Positions 39,406-46,708 of a DNA stretch of 64,000 bases are shown here, one piece after another. The notes beneath the pieces were generated by a model. The model ran no database searches, was not told where the DNA came from, and was given only the letters and a program-made list of their open reading frames with translations. The position numbers and the translations under genes are program-made. Source of the stretch: Microbacterium telephonicum (lineage in GTDB: Bacteria > Actinomycetota > Actinomycetes > Actinomycetales > Microbacteriaceae); the NCBI RefSeq assembly GCF_003651225.1, contig NZ_RCDB01000003.1, positions 251,259 through 315,258 on the forward strand. The letters run 5' to 3'. How positions within the stretch are numbered: position 1 is the first letter of the stretch; each line of letters begins with the position of its first letter.

Positions 39406-39750
39406 ATGTCAGAGACAGTCACGGCCAACGGCCGAAACGGTCAGGTCACGTTCGACGGGAAGACCGTCACGATCGCCCGCGAGGGGTTCGCCGCGCGGGC
39501 ATCGCATGGACGCGGGGAGAAGTCGATCCCGATCCGGCAGATCGCGGCCGTGCAGTTCAAGCCGAACGCGCTCACGACGGTCGGTTTCATCCAGTTCACG
39601 GTCCCGGGCGAGCAGTCGTCTCGTACGTCGAAGGGTGGCCGGACGATGGATGCCGCGAAGGACGAGAACGCGGTCCTTTTCGCGAAGAAGGCGGAACCGG
39701 AGTTCATCGCGTTGCGTGACGCGGTCCGTGCGGCTATCGCAGAGCTTTAG
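39406..39750 (+). CDS. DUF4429-type protein on the opposite strand (moron)
   Basis: A 114-aa protein: VTFDGKTVTIAREGF, KSIPIRQIAAVQFKPN and GFIQFTVPGE form the PH-like DUF4429 beta-sandwich, followed by a C-terminal helix (EPEFIALRDAVRAAI). It is the only plus-strand gene in the structural block and has a TAGGCT box ending 8 nt before its ATG, consistent with its own leaderless promoter in the lysogen. Its 3' end overlaps the chaperone gene by 17 nt. Function unknown. Confidence 0.75.
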   Translation: MSETVTANGRNGQVTFDGKTVTIAREGFAARASHGRGEKSIPIRQIAAVQFKPNALTTVGFIQFTVPGEQSSRTSKGGRTMDAAKDENAVLFAKKAEPEFIALRDAVRAAIAEL

Positions 39751-40437
39751 CCTGACGGCGACGGTACGCGTCCGCTTTCCGGTCGTTCACCGCGTCGCGG
39801 GTCGCCCGCTCACCGGCGAGCGGCGGGTCTTTCGGGTACTCGGGCGCTTTGCCCTTCTTCCCGCCGTTGACCCACATCTGCTGCCGCAACCGGTAGTCGA
39901 TGAGGAGCAGCGCTTGCTCTTCACGTGACCGTGCGAGCGGGCCCCCGTACGCCTGCCACAGGACGCACCCGGCGGGTAGCCATGCGGTCAGATCGGCGAG
40001 CTCGAGGACACCGACGTCACGGAGCCCGATCTTGTATTCCGCCCTCACCGCGGCCCGCAACGCATCCCGGTGATGCGTGTAGACCACGATGAGGGTCAGG
40101 AGTTTGGGTTGATCGCCGTGAACACCTGGAAGACGAACTGCACGGCCTCGGATGCCTTCACTCGTCCAGTGGCGGAGTCGCGGAGCCCATCGGTCACGGC
40201 CCGGAACCCGTCCGCACCGGCGAGGCGGCGGAGCATCCCCGGGACACGGGCCGCGCCCTTGACTTCGTCGGCCTGCAGTGCGGCGACGTCGTCGAGGAGT
40301 TCGAAGTCGTCGAGCGCTTCCTTCTGTACCTCGATCGTGATGCCGCGGTGGGTGATCTTCCAGCCGCTGTCGGTGGTCTCGACGTTCGGCTTCTCCGCCT
40401 TCGGGAGGTGATCCTGGGGCTGCTTCGGGGTGGTCAT
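39734..40437 (-). CDS. Tail assembly chaperone, -1 frameshift fusion (G-T)
   Basis: Reading slips -1 at C-CCA-AAC (40108-40102), changing NPNS-stop into PKLLTLIVVYTHHRDALRAAV and continuing to a TAG at 39734. The fused protein is about 234 aa. The extension (EYKIGLRDVGVLELADLTAWLP, then a basic end) has no start of its own in frame with a ribosome site. This is the conserved siphovirus arrangement. Confidence 0.8.
40096..40437 (-). CDS. Tail assembly chaperone, short form
   Basis: A 113-aa protein (WKITHRGITIEVQKEALDDFELLDDVAALQAD ... FVFQVFTAINPNS). By position between major tail protein and tape measure it is the G-like chaperone. AGAAACCT precedes the ATG. It ends at TGA 40096-40098, just past the slippery site. 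Confidence 0.8.
   Translation of the reverse strand: MTTPKQPQDHLPKAEKPNVETTDSGWKITHRGITIEVQKEALDDFELLDDVAALQADEVKGAARVPGMLRRLAGADGFRAVTDGLRDSATGRVKASEAVQFVFQVFTAINPNS
40102..40108 (-). other. -1 programmed frameshift site CCCAAAC
   Basis: A canonical X-XXY-YYZ heptamer in the zero frame of the first chaperone gene, four nucleotides before its stop. No strong downstream structure was worked out. Confidence 0.75.
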
Positions 40438-40513
40438 AGGTTTCTCCGTTTCGTCTCCGTGGGTGTGTGACCGTGGGTGGGGCGACGGAGGGCACCCCAC
40501 CCACGGGACCTGG

Positions 40514-41077
40514 CTACGGGGTGACGGCGGGGTTCTCGAGGTCCGTGGACAGGACCGTGTAGTCGCCGATGATCTGCCCGATGAACGGGAACCCTGCGAT
40601 GTCGCTGTTGACGTACACGCGGTCACCGTCGGGGACGATCTCGAGACGGTCGATGATCCACCGTTCCTTCACCGTCTCGTCGTCCGCGTCGAAGAAGTCG
40701 ATCACCGCGGCACGCGGCGAGACCCGCTGGCCGGGGCTGCGGGTCTCGGTGCGGACACCCGCGGCGGTCGCGTCGGTCTTCACGTGGTAGCGGAGCTCTC
40801 GGGTCTGCGCCTTGTCCTCGAGCGCGATGAACGCGATCGTCGTCCCGCCACCCTCGACACGGGTACGGACGACACCGTTGCCCTGGTGCCCACGGATCTC
40901 TGTCTTCGATCCCGTCGCGGCTTCAGTGACACCGTCGGAGTGCAACCAGCCGACGTCCTCGTACGCGGCCGCGGGGTCCGCGTTGATCGTCGTAGGTTTC
41001 GTCGAACCGATCGGGGCGAGGTAGATCGCGTCGGAGTCGCCTCCGTAGATGCGGGCGAACTCAGCATTCTGTCCCAT
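40514..41077 (-). CDS. Major tail protein (tail tube)
   Basis: A 187-aa protein: ARIYGGDSDAIYLAPIGSTKP, then HSDGVTEAATGSKTEIRGHQG, typical of actinophage tail-tube subunits, and a beta-rich end with FFDADDETVKERWIIDRLEIVPDGDR. Correctly placed between tail terminator and chaperones. AAGGAGCTGTC precedes the ATG. Flanked upstream by two hairpins. Confidence 0.88.
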   Translation of the reverse strand: MGQNAEFARIYGGDSDAIYLAPIGSTKPTTINADPAAAYEDVGWLHSDGVTEAATGSKTEIRGHQGNGVVRTRVEGGGTTIAFIALEDKAQTRELRYHVKTDATAAGVRTETRSPGQRVSPRAAVIDFFDADDETVKERWIIDRLEIVPDGDRVYVNSDIAGFPFIGQIIGDYTVLSTDLENPAVTP

Positions 41078-41125
41078 GACAGCTCCTTCTGAGGGGGTTG
41101 CCCGGGCTCCGGGCGTACTAGATGA

Positions 41126-41164
41126 CCCGTCACGGTTGTGGCGGGTGGAGAGGCGTGCGCCTCT
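41126..41164. terminator. Two adjacent hairpins upstream of the major tail gene
   Basis: ACCCGTCAC / GTGGCGGGT (about 41126-41147, one T-G pair) and the perfect AGAGGCG-TG-CGCCTCT (41149-41164). They may stabilise or separate the highly expressed tail-tube mRNA. Confidence 0.45.
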
Positions 41165-41167
41165 GGT

Positions 41168-41536
41168 TCAGGTGCGGGTCGCGCGGACCCGGAGAGAGTA
41201 GGTAGCCCGGTACCGTTCGGACGTTTCGTCGGGCTGCGAGTACGGGCGCGTCACCTCAGACACACCCCGCACTAGCGGGAAAGCGGCCTGCAGGTCGTTC
41301 AGGAACGCGGTGCGGATCGTCGCAGCGAGGGCGGACGCTGCGGGCTGCGACGGCGCCCACACGTCCACCGTGACCTGCACATCTTCGAGGACACGGTTGA
41401 TCGCCGCGCCACCATTCGCCCACGCACGCACGAACGTGGCAGGCCGGGTCGCGGGGACCTTCGTCGACACGGTGACACCGCCGGCACGCGCCTTGATGAA
41501 CGGGATGACTGCCGCTTCGACGTCCGCGAACCTCAT
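41168..41536 (-). CDS. Tail terminator / tail completion protein
   Basis: A 122-aa protein (AAVIPFIKARAGGVTVSTKVPATRPATFVRAW, then VQVTVDVWA and a YSLRVRATRT end). Size, strand order and position, last connector before the tail tube, fit the tail terminator. ATG overlaps the previous stop. Confidence 0.75.
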   Translation of the reverse strand: MRFADVEAAVIPFIKARAGGVTVSTKVPATRPATFVRAWANGGAAINRVLEDVQVTVDVWAPSQPAASALAATIRTAFLNDLQAAFPLVRGVSEVTRPYSQPDETSERYRATYSLRVRATRT

Positions 41537-41775
41537 CGCGACCCCAGCACGCGCTCAAGCACGGCATCGTTCGCCTGCTCTTTGACGCCCTCATAGTTCG
41601 CGGGCTGGATGAATCCGCGCGCGGTCCATCGGTGCGGCTTTTCGACGTACTCGAAGTTCTGTCCTGCAGCGGCTGCGCGTCGTCGCCCCTGAGCGTTGAC
41701 TTCTGCCTGCACTGTGCCCGACGACATGAGCGCGTTGATACCACGGAGGTTGAGTTTCACCTTCGGCTTAGCCAT
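41533..41775 (-). CDS. Head-tail connector / HK97 gp10-like, 80 aa
   Basis: Begins KPKVKLNLRGINALMSSGTV and ends with a helix (EGVKEQANDAVLERVLG), the pattern of short gp10-like proteins in actinophages. Overlaps the neighbours on both sides by a few bases. Confidence 0.65.
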   Translation of the reverse strand: MAKPKVKLNLRGINALMSSGTVQAEVNAQGRRRAAAAGQNFEYVEKPHRWTARGFIQPANYEGVKEQANDAVLERVLGSR

Positions 41776-42091
41776 CGACCCTCCTCAGGGGAATCTCGTA
41801 CCCGCGGACGGTGTCGTTCACCCACTCGGGGTGGTCACCATCGACCTCATACACGAGGCCGCGCACTTCGACACGATCGCGTGGACCCATCGCCGTGGGC
41901 CCGTAGATGACTGGCTGCGTGATCGTGCGGTCGTGTCCCGCGAGGATCGGGTCTGTTGAGGTGCCCGGGCTGAATCGCCAGATTCCGACATCGAAAGGGC
42001 CGGCGTAGCCCTCTGACGGGTTCCCGTAGGCGTCCTCGCTGCCAGCCTCGAACCGATAGAGCTTGACCGTCTCTGTGATGATCCGGGTCAC
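41768..42091 (-). CDS. Head-tail stopper (head completion protein), 107 aa
   Basis: A beta-barrel-type sequence: TVKLYRFEAGSEDAYGNP, RTITQPVIYGPTAMGPRDRVEVRGLVYEV. The phrase order (stress on a DRVEVRG-x-x-Y-EVDG strand) is that of stopper proteins. Located after the adaptor. Confidence 0.7.
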   Translation of the reverse strand: MTRIITETVKLYRFEAGSEDAYGNPSEGYAGPFDVGIWRFSPGTSTDPILAGHDRTITQPVIYGPTAMGPRDRVEVRGLVYEVDGDHPEWVNDTVRGYEIPLRRVDG

Positions 42092-42660
42092 TGGTGCACG
42101 ACCGTGTTCGAGAGGCGGGGCGCGCGGTAGGACAAGGCCACCGCCTCATCGGCGGGCGCGAGCATGAGCTGCCCGCCCACAGCCCACGACGCGAACGTTC
42201 CACCCTCGCTGAACGGGCCCGTGGTCTCCTGAAACTGGCTCATGCCCGCCTTTGCGCGCGCGTCGACGTTGAAGAGGCGGGCGACCATACCGGCGACCGT
42301 GTGCGTGACGAGGTCGGGGACTTCTCCGCCGCCCTCATAGTCGACGCGGACGAACTTGTGTGAGCGGAGGCAGGTCGTGACCGTCGATCCGAACGTCGTG
42401 TAGTCGATCGCGTTTCCGTCGTCGTCAGTGATGCTGTGGATGACGGTCACGGGAGAGTTGGGGAGGCGGATCTCGCCGCCGTTGACTTTGAGACGGTTCG
42501 CATACCGTCCAGGGGTGAAGTCGCGCCCTGCCGCCTTGCGGAACAGCGCCGATGCCTGCTCGAGCAGCGCATCGACTTGACCCGCCTCCGAGGAGGTCAG
42601 GTCACGGCCGAGCAGCGCTTCCACATCGTCAACGGACGCGAGGGGGGTTTGCTCAGCCAT
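42088..42660 (-). CDS. Head-tail adaptor (gp6-like), 190 aa
   Basis: Helical: ASVDDVEALLGRDLTSSEAGQVDALLEQASALFRK, then RLPNSPVTVIHSI and a C-terminal helix. Start ATG 42660; the longer in-frame reading lies inside the capsid gene. First connector after capsid. Confidence 0.75.
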   Translation of the reverse strand: MAEQTPLASVDDVEALLGRDLTSSEAGQVDALLEQASALFRKAAGRDFTPGRYANRLKVNGGEIRLPNSPVTVIHSITDDDGNAIDYTTFGSTVTTCLRSHKFVRVDYEGGGEVPDLVTHTVAGMVARLFNVDARAKAGMSQFQETTGPFSEGGTFASWAVGGQLMLAPADEAVALSYRAPRLSNTVVHQ

Positions 42661-42688
42661 GACCTGACCTTTCTCAGAGGGGATGCGA

Positions 42689-43933
42689 TCAGGCGACCGC
42701 GATGGACGGCGAGGTGCCGCCCGTGAACGATCCGGTCGCAGTGAACGTTGCGACGCGCTCGTTGAACGTGACGGTCTTCGCGTTGCCGGGGAACGTGCCG
42801 CCGGAGACCGAAGCGCCGGACACACCGGTCAGCTCGTTGATCTCCTTCGCGATGTCCGCGTTCGACGCGTTGTACGCGATGGCGTCCGTGGTCTGGCCAT
42901 CGATCGTGAGGGTGAACGTGCCACCCGTCGGGGTGCCGGTGATGGTGACCGTGTAGGACGCCTTCTCCGAACCGCCCGCACCGAACGTGACCTTGATCGC
43001 ACGCTGGAACTTCAGAACCACAGCGTCGTTCTCGTCACGGACGATCGATCCATCGGGGTTCTGCTCCGGGTCGAGGACCGCGGTCGCACCCGCGAAAGCG
43101 TGAACGATGGAACGGTCCTTCATGTACGTGCTGTCGTAGTCCCAGAGCTGGGTGACGGCGAGACCGTTGCCGGCCGCGACACCACCGCCCTTGGCGACAC
43201 CGTTGGGCACTGCCGGCGCGACATTCGCGCTGGCAATTGCGGTCTCGTGTACGAAGTAGGACTCGTCGTCACCCAGTGCGTCGAGTTCGATAATGGTGAA
43301 CCCGGCGAGCCGACCCACGACACCCTCACGAAGCGCCTCCGGGACACCCGAGGTATCCACGTCGAGCAGCTTCTCGTACGACGCGATCTCAGCGGAGACG
43401 TTCGCGCCGACGAGCCAGTAGCGCCCCCCCAGCGGCCAGTGGGCCTTCTGCGCGAGCTTGCGTGCCTGGATCGCGACCTTGCGGGGATCCTTCTCCTTCT
43501 CGTTCGACGACGCCACGTTGTAGGTGACGCCGAACACGAAGGCCGCTGCGCGCAACGCGCCGACCAGGATGTTCTCGAAGAAGTCGAGGATGGCCGCGAC
43601 CTGCGGCGCCTGGACGTCGCGGACGTAGTCGATCTCGTCGAGGGTCTCCTCCTCGGGCGACAGTGCGACGGCGCTGTAGATGTGCCGGTTGAGCGTCACC
43701 TGGATCTTGGAGTTCGCGAGACGGTCGACGACGATCGCGTCATCACCGCGCCACGGCTTCTCACGCGCGACGAGGACGGCGGGTCGCTTGATGTTGACGA
43801 CGTCACCCTCAGCGCCCTTGAAGTCGGCGATGCCGAACTTGTAGGTGAACAGGCCGGGGGCCTTCACCTGCTTGCGGAGCAGGGCGAGCGCGGTCTGCGC
43901 GAACTTCTGCCCCTTCACGAAGATGTTTGCCAC
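42689..43933 (-). CDS. Major capsid protein (P22-coat-like), with C-terminal Ig-like domain
   Basis: A 414-aa protein. The N-terminal part (KFAQTALALLRKQVKAPGLFT, then EGDVVNIKRPA, LSPEEETLDEIDYVRDV) is the fold region of the P22/HK97-type coat. The last about 90 residues (SYTVTITGTPTGGTFTLTIDG ... TNNELTG-like turn ... TFTATGSFTGGTSPSIAVA) form a separate beta-sandwich likely displayed on the capsid surface. Preceded by a hairpin and an AGGAGGAACC ribosome site, fitting high expression. Confidence 0.87.
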   Translation of the reverse strand: MANIFVKGQKFAQTALALLRKQVKAPGLFTYKFGIADFKGAEGDVVNIKRPAVLVAREKPWRGDDAIVVDRLANSKIQVTLNRHIYSAVALSPEEETLDEIDYVRDVQAPQVAAILDFFENILVGALRAAAFVFGVTYNVASSNEKEKDPRKVAIQARKLAQKAHWPLGGRYWLVGANVSAEIASYEKLLDVDTSGVPEALREGVVGRLAGFTIIELDALGDDESYFVHETAIASANVAPAVPNGVAKGGGVAAGNGLAVTQLWDYDSTYMKDRSIVHAFAGATAVLDPEQNPDGSIVRDENDAVVLKFQRAIKVTFGAGGSEKASYTVTITGTPTGGTFTLTIDGQTTDAIAYNASNADIAKEINELTGVSGASVSGGTFPGNAKTVTFNERVATFTATGSFTGGTSPSIAVA

Positions 43934-43960
43934 GGTTCCTCCTTGGATTGATTGATGTGA

Positions 43961-43991
43961 CCCGTGAGAGTTCGTGGCGAACTTCTACGGG
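43961..43991. terminator. Hairpin between scaffold and capsid genes
   Basis: CCCGTGAGAGTTCG (43961-43974) and CGAACTTCTACGGG (43978-43991), a 14-bp stem with two mismatches and a 3-nt loop. Placed before the capsid ribosome site, so it may tune processing or protect the capsid message. Confidence 0.45.
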
Positions 43992-43997
43992 GGTGTC

Positions 43998-44477
43998 TCA
44001 GCGGCTCGTTGCCGCGTTGACGATGTCGTCGGCCGACATGTCACCGTCGCTGATCGGCTCTCCTTCGTTGCCCTGACCGTCAGCGGACGGTGCCGGGGGC
44101 TTCTTCGGGAGGATGGTGAGGAGTTCGTCAGCGTGAGCTTCGAGCTCCTCGCGGGTCGACCCGCGGAGTGCGGAGACGGGCACGCCCTTCTCCTTCGCGA
44201 CCTCTGCTGCCGTTGCGGCTGCGGCGTCCTTCGCTTCGCGGTCAGCACGCCACTTCTCTGCGGCCTCGGCCCGGGCGAGGAGTTTCTCCTGCTCGGTCTT
44301 GTTCGCCTCTTCGAGTTCGTCGTGCTTTTTGGCCTTCTCGGCGTTGGCTTTGGCCTGTTCCTCGTTCTTGCGGGACAGTGCCTTCCACTTCTCGACGTCC
44401 GCGAGCGCCTTCTCGAGGTCGCTCTTCGCGTCCGTTTCGGTCTGCGTGGTGTCGGTGGTGGTGTCGGTGTCGGGCAT
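43998..44477 (-). CDS. Capsid scaffolding protein
   Basis: A 159-aa highly charged helical protein: a Thr/Asp-rich N-terminus (DTDTTTDTTQTETDAKSD), coiled coil (KALADVEKWKALSRKNEEQ ... ), and a C-terminus with PVSALRGSTREELEAHADEL typical of actinophage scaffolds. Start ATG 44477 with GGGGAAACCACC; a pair of CCGAAACGG elements lies upstream. Confidence 0.85.
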   Translation of the reverse strand: MPDTDTTTDTTQTETDAKSDLEKALADVEKWKALSRKNEEQAKANAEKAKKHDELEEANKTEQEKLLARAEAAEKWRADREAKDAAAATAAEVAKEKGVPVSALRGSTREELEAHADELLTILPKKPPAPSADGQGNEGEPISDGDMSADDIVNAATSR

Positions 44478-44487
44478 GGTGGTTTCC

Positions 44488-44521
44488 CCGTTTCGGAGTG
44501 ATGGACGGCACACCGTTTCGG
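44488..44521 (-). repeat. Tandem CCGAAACGG elements upstream of the scaffold gene
   Basis: CCGTTTCGG on the plus strand at 44488-44496 and 44513-44521. The same element appears before the terminase gene (48889, 48909) and before the chaperone gene (40446). Confidence 0.6.
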
Positions 44522-44550
44522 GTGCCGCTGCCCGCCCGTGAGCGGGAAGT

Positions 44551-45384
44551 TCAGTGGATGTCGCTGGGACCGGTGAAGTGGTCCTGGCGCCACGCGAGGG
44601 TTGCGCCGAGCTCGCCGTGCTCGCGGGTCACGATCATGTCCGTGAGATCCGAGATCGGCTTCCCAGCTGATGTCTTCTTCTCGCCCAACTCCGGCGAGGG
44701 ATCACCAGACGCGAGTTTCGAGTCGACCTGCTCGTAAGTGAGATCGAGGAGACGCTGATCGACGACCTGCCCCGGGTCGCGTCCCGCACGCACCCCGCGT
44801 TCCCCGCAGTCGCATCCCGGGTGGATGGGCATGAGGCCCCCGGCGTGGTAGCGCTGCGTCGAGGCGATGACGCACAGCGCACAGTTCTCCGACCCGGAGA
44901 GGGTGCGGATCGTGTAGTCGAAGCCGGTTCCGCTGTACGCCTCCCTGGATTGCCGGTTCCGCGCCTGTTGCACGTCGGTGGTCACCAACGACTTAAGTCG
45001 CCCCAGACCCACTTCGCGGGCCGCTCCGAAGGGCTTCCCGTCTCTCAGGGCCGTGTACGTCTCGACTGCCGGTCGCCGGTAGACCTCCTCAGCAGGAACG
45101 CCTCGGTAACCCACGACCGCCGCGCGATCGACGGGGGGTGTGACGACAGTCACTCCCTCCAGCTTCGCGAGTTGCCCGACGTAGGCGTTCGTCAACCCCG
45201 CGACCTGAACCTGCCCGCCCTGAACGACAGGGACGATCCGTGCCACGAGACGTTCCACGTCGGCATCACGGAGCGATGTCGCGCTACCCCACATCGCGAC
45301 CGCGTACGCGAGAACACGATCACGGACTGCGGCGACCTGCGCCATGTACGCGGCTGTGAGCCGGTCAGGAGTCAGTTCCACCAC
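44551..45384 (-). CDS. MuF-like head morphogenesis protein
   Basis: A 277-aa protein. The MuF C-terminal motif is seen as ENCALCVIASTQRY ... HPGCDC (about 175-205) with four cysteines that suggest zinc binding. It overlaps the portal gene by 20 nt. In siphoviruses it is a minor capsid protein ejected or needed for head assembly. Confidence 0.85.
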   Translation of the reverse strand: MVELTPDRLTAAYMAQVAAVRDRVLAYAVAMWGSATSLRDADVERLVARIVPVVQGGQVQVAGLTNAYVGQLAKLEGVTVVTPPVDRAAVVGYRGVPAEEVYRRPAVETYTALRDGKPFGAAREVGLGRLKSLVTTDVQQARNRQSREAYSGTGFDYTIRTLSGSENCALCVIASTQRYHAGGLMPIHPGCDCGERGVRAGRDPGQVVDQRLLDLTYEQVDSKLASGDPSPELGEKKTSAGKPISDLTDMIVTREHGELGATLAWRQDHFTGPSDIH

Positions 45385-46699
45385 TGGGGATCGCTCCTGT
45401 CAGCGCGAGCGTCTGCAGTTGCTCCGCCGCACGGTCGGTCTCTTCGCGGTCGATCTCACCGGGCGACATGTTCCAGATGTTCTGATCGATCCACCGTTGG
45501 GACTTACCGCCGGCCTTCGCCTGTGCTGCTGCCGTGGCCTTCTCCGCCATCGACACGTACTCTGGGTTCTCGAACTTGACCTCTACGGTCTCGTCGTCGT
45601 CGATCCCGAGGATTCGCAGCGCCGCGAGGAGCGCCGCCTCCATCGGGGCTTTGACGCGGTCGCGCCGGTCCTTCGCGCGCTGTATCTCGCCCTTGTGGGC
45701 GCCCTTCGCGCCCTCCGCAGACTGGTTGTCGGGAACGAACGTCGCGACGGGCAGCTGCATGACGGCGGCGAAGTCCTTCGCGTCGGTCTTCTCGCCCTCG
45801 AGGAGGGGCCGGATGTCGACTGCGTCGGATTCCCACACGTCGATCTCGGTCGGGAGGTCGATGAGAGCACCGGGGGCGAAGTCGAGTCGCTTCGCCCAGT
45901 CGATGTCGTTGCCCTCTTCGTCCTTATCCGGGAGCCCCTTCAGCGCCCGCGCCTTGAACGCCTGATAGGCGGTGAGGACGAGACGTTGCAGCTTCCCGAG
46001 ATTGATCCGGTCGATGACGTCGATGTGGGGCTCGAACTCAGCCCGCCCATCCTCGTTCTCCACCGCGAAGACGGGAACGGGGCCGTCGAACTCCTCAACC
46101 TCGCCATCCGAGACCCAGTCGCCGGTCACGGTGCCGCGGATCGTGCCACTGTCGGTCTTCACGTTGCGAGTGAACCGCTGACGGGCACCGGGCACCCAGA
46201 CAAGGGCGTAGTCCTTCTGAGCGTCGTTGTCACGCCACGCCTTCAACGCTGCTCGCGCACGCCACGGCTGCGTCGGGTCGGGCGCCGTGATCACCCGCTC
46301 CGGGGGCTCCGACGTGATCACCGGCTCACCGTCGCGAATGCCCGTGATGAGGTAACCGACGCGGACAGCAAGCATCGTGCGGATCACGTCACGAAACACC
46401 ACAGACAGGCGGTTGTCACGCCAAACGATCCGGAGCGCGGCGACCGCGGGGCTGTTGCGGTCCGTCCCCACCTCGACGCCGATCGGCACGATGCGTCCCG
46501 CGATCGACTGACACGCGAGGCCCGCGTAGTCCGTGCGCGCCTTCTTGCGGAATGCCTCCCACGAAGCACGCGTGTTCTTCCCCAACTCGGGAAGCGGCGC
46601 GTTCCCCGAAGCGTACTGGCGGAGCTCCGCGATCTTCGGAGCCCGGGCGTCCATGCGCTTCGTCAGGATGGGGAGCCATTCCTCGGGCGTGGTCGCCAT
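45365..46699 (-). CDS. Portal protein
   Basis: A 444-aa protein of the SPP1 gp6-type: KRMDARAPKIAELRQYASGNAPLPELG at the N-terminus, ACQSIAGRIVPIGVEVG, and a C-terminal part with NQSAEGAKGAHKGEIQRAKDRRD. It forms the dodecameric DNA gate at the capsid vertex. Next to terminase and MuF as expected. Confidence 0.88.
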   Translation of the reverse strand: MATTPEEWLPILTKRMDARAPKIAELRQYASGNAPLPELGKNTRASWEAFRKKARTDYAGLACQSIAGRIVPIGVEVGTDRNSPAVAALRIVWRDNRLSVVFRDVIRTMLAVRVGYLITGIRDGEPVITSEPPERVITAPDPTQPWRARAALKAWRDNDAQKDYALVWVPGARQRFTRNVKTDSGTIRGTVTGDWVSDGEVEEFDGPVPVFAVENEDGRAEFEPHIDVIDRINLGKLQRLVLTAYQAFKARALKGLPDKDEEGNDIDWAKRLDFAPGALIDLPTEIDVWESDAVDIRPLLEGEKTDAKDFAAVMQLPVATFVPDNQSAEGAKGAHKGEIQRAKDRRDRVKAPMEAALLAALRILGIDDDETVEVKFENPEYVSMAEKATAAAQAKAGGKSQRWIDQNIWNMSPGEIDREETDRAAEQLQTLALTGAIPSGGTDS

Positions 46700-46708
46700 C
46701 GTGCCCCC

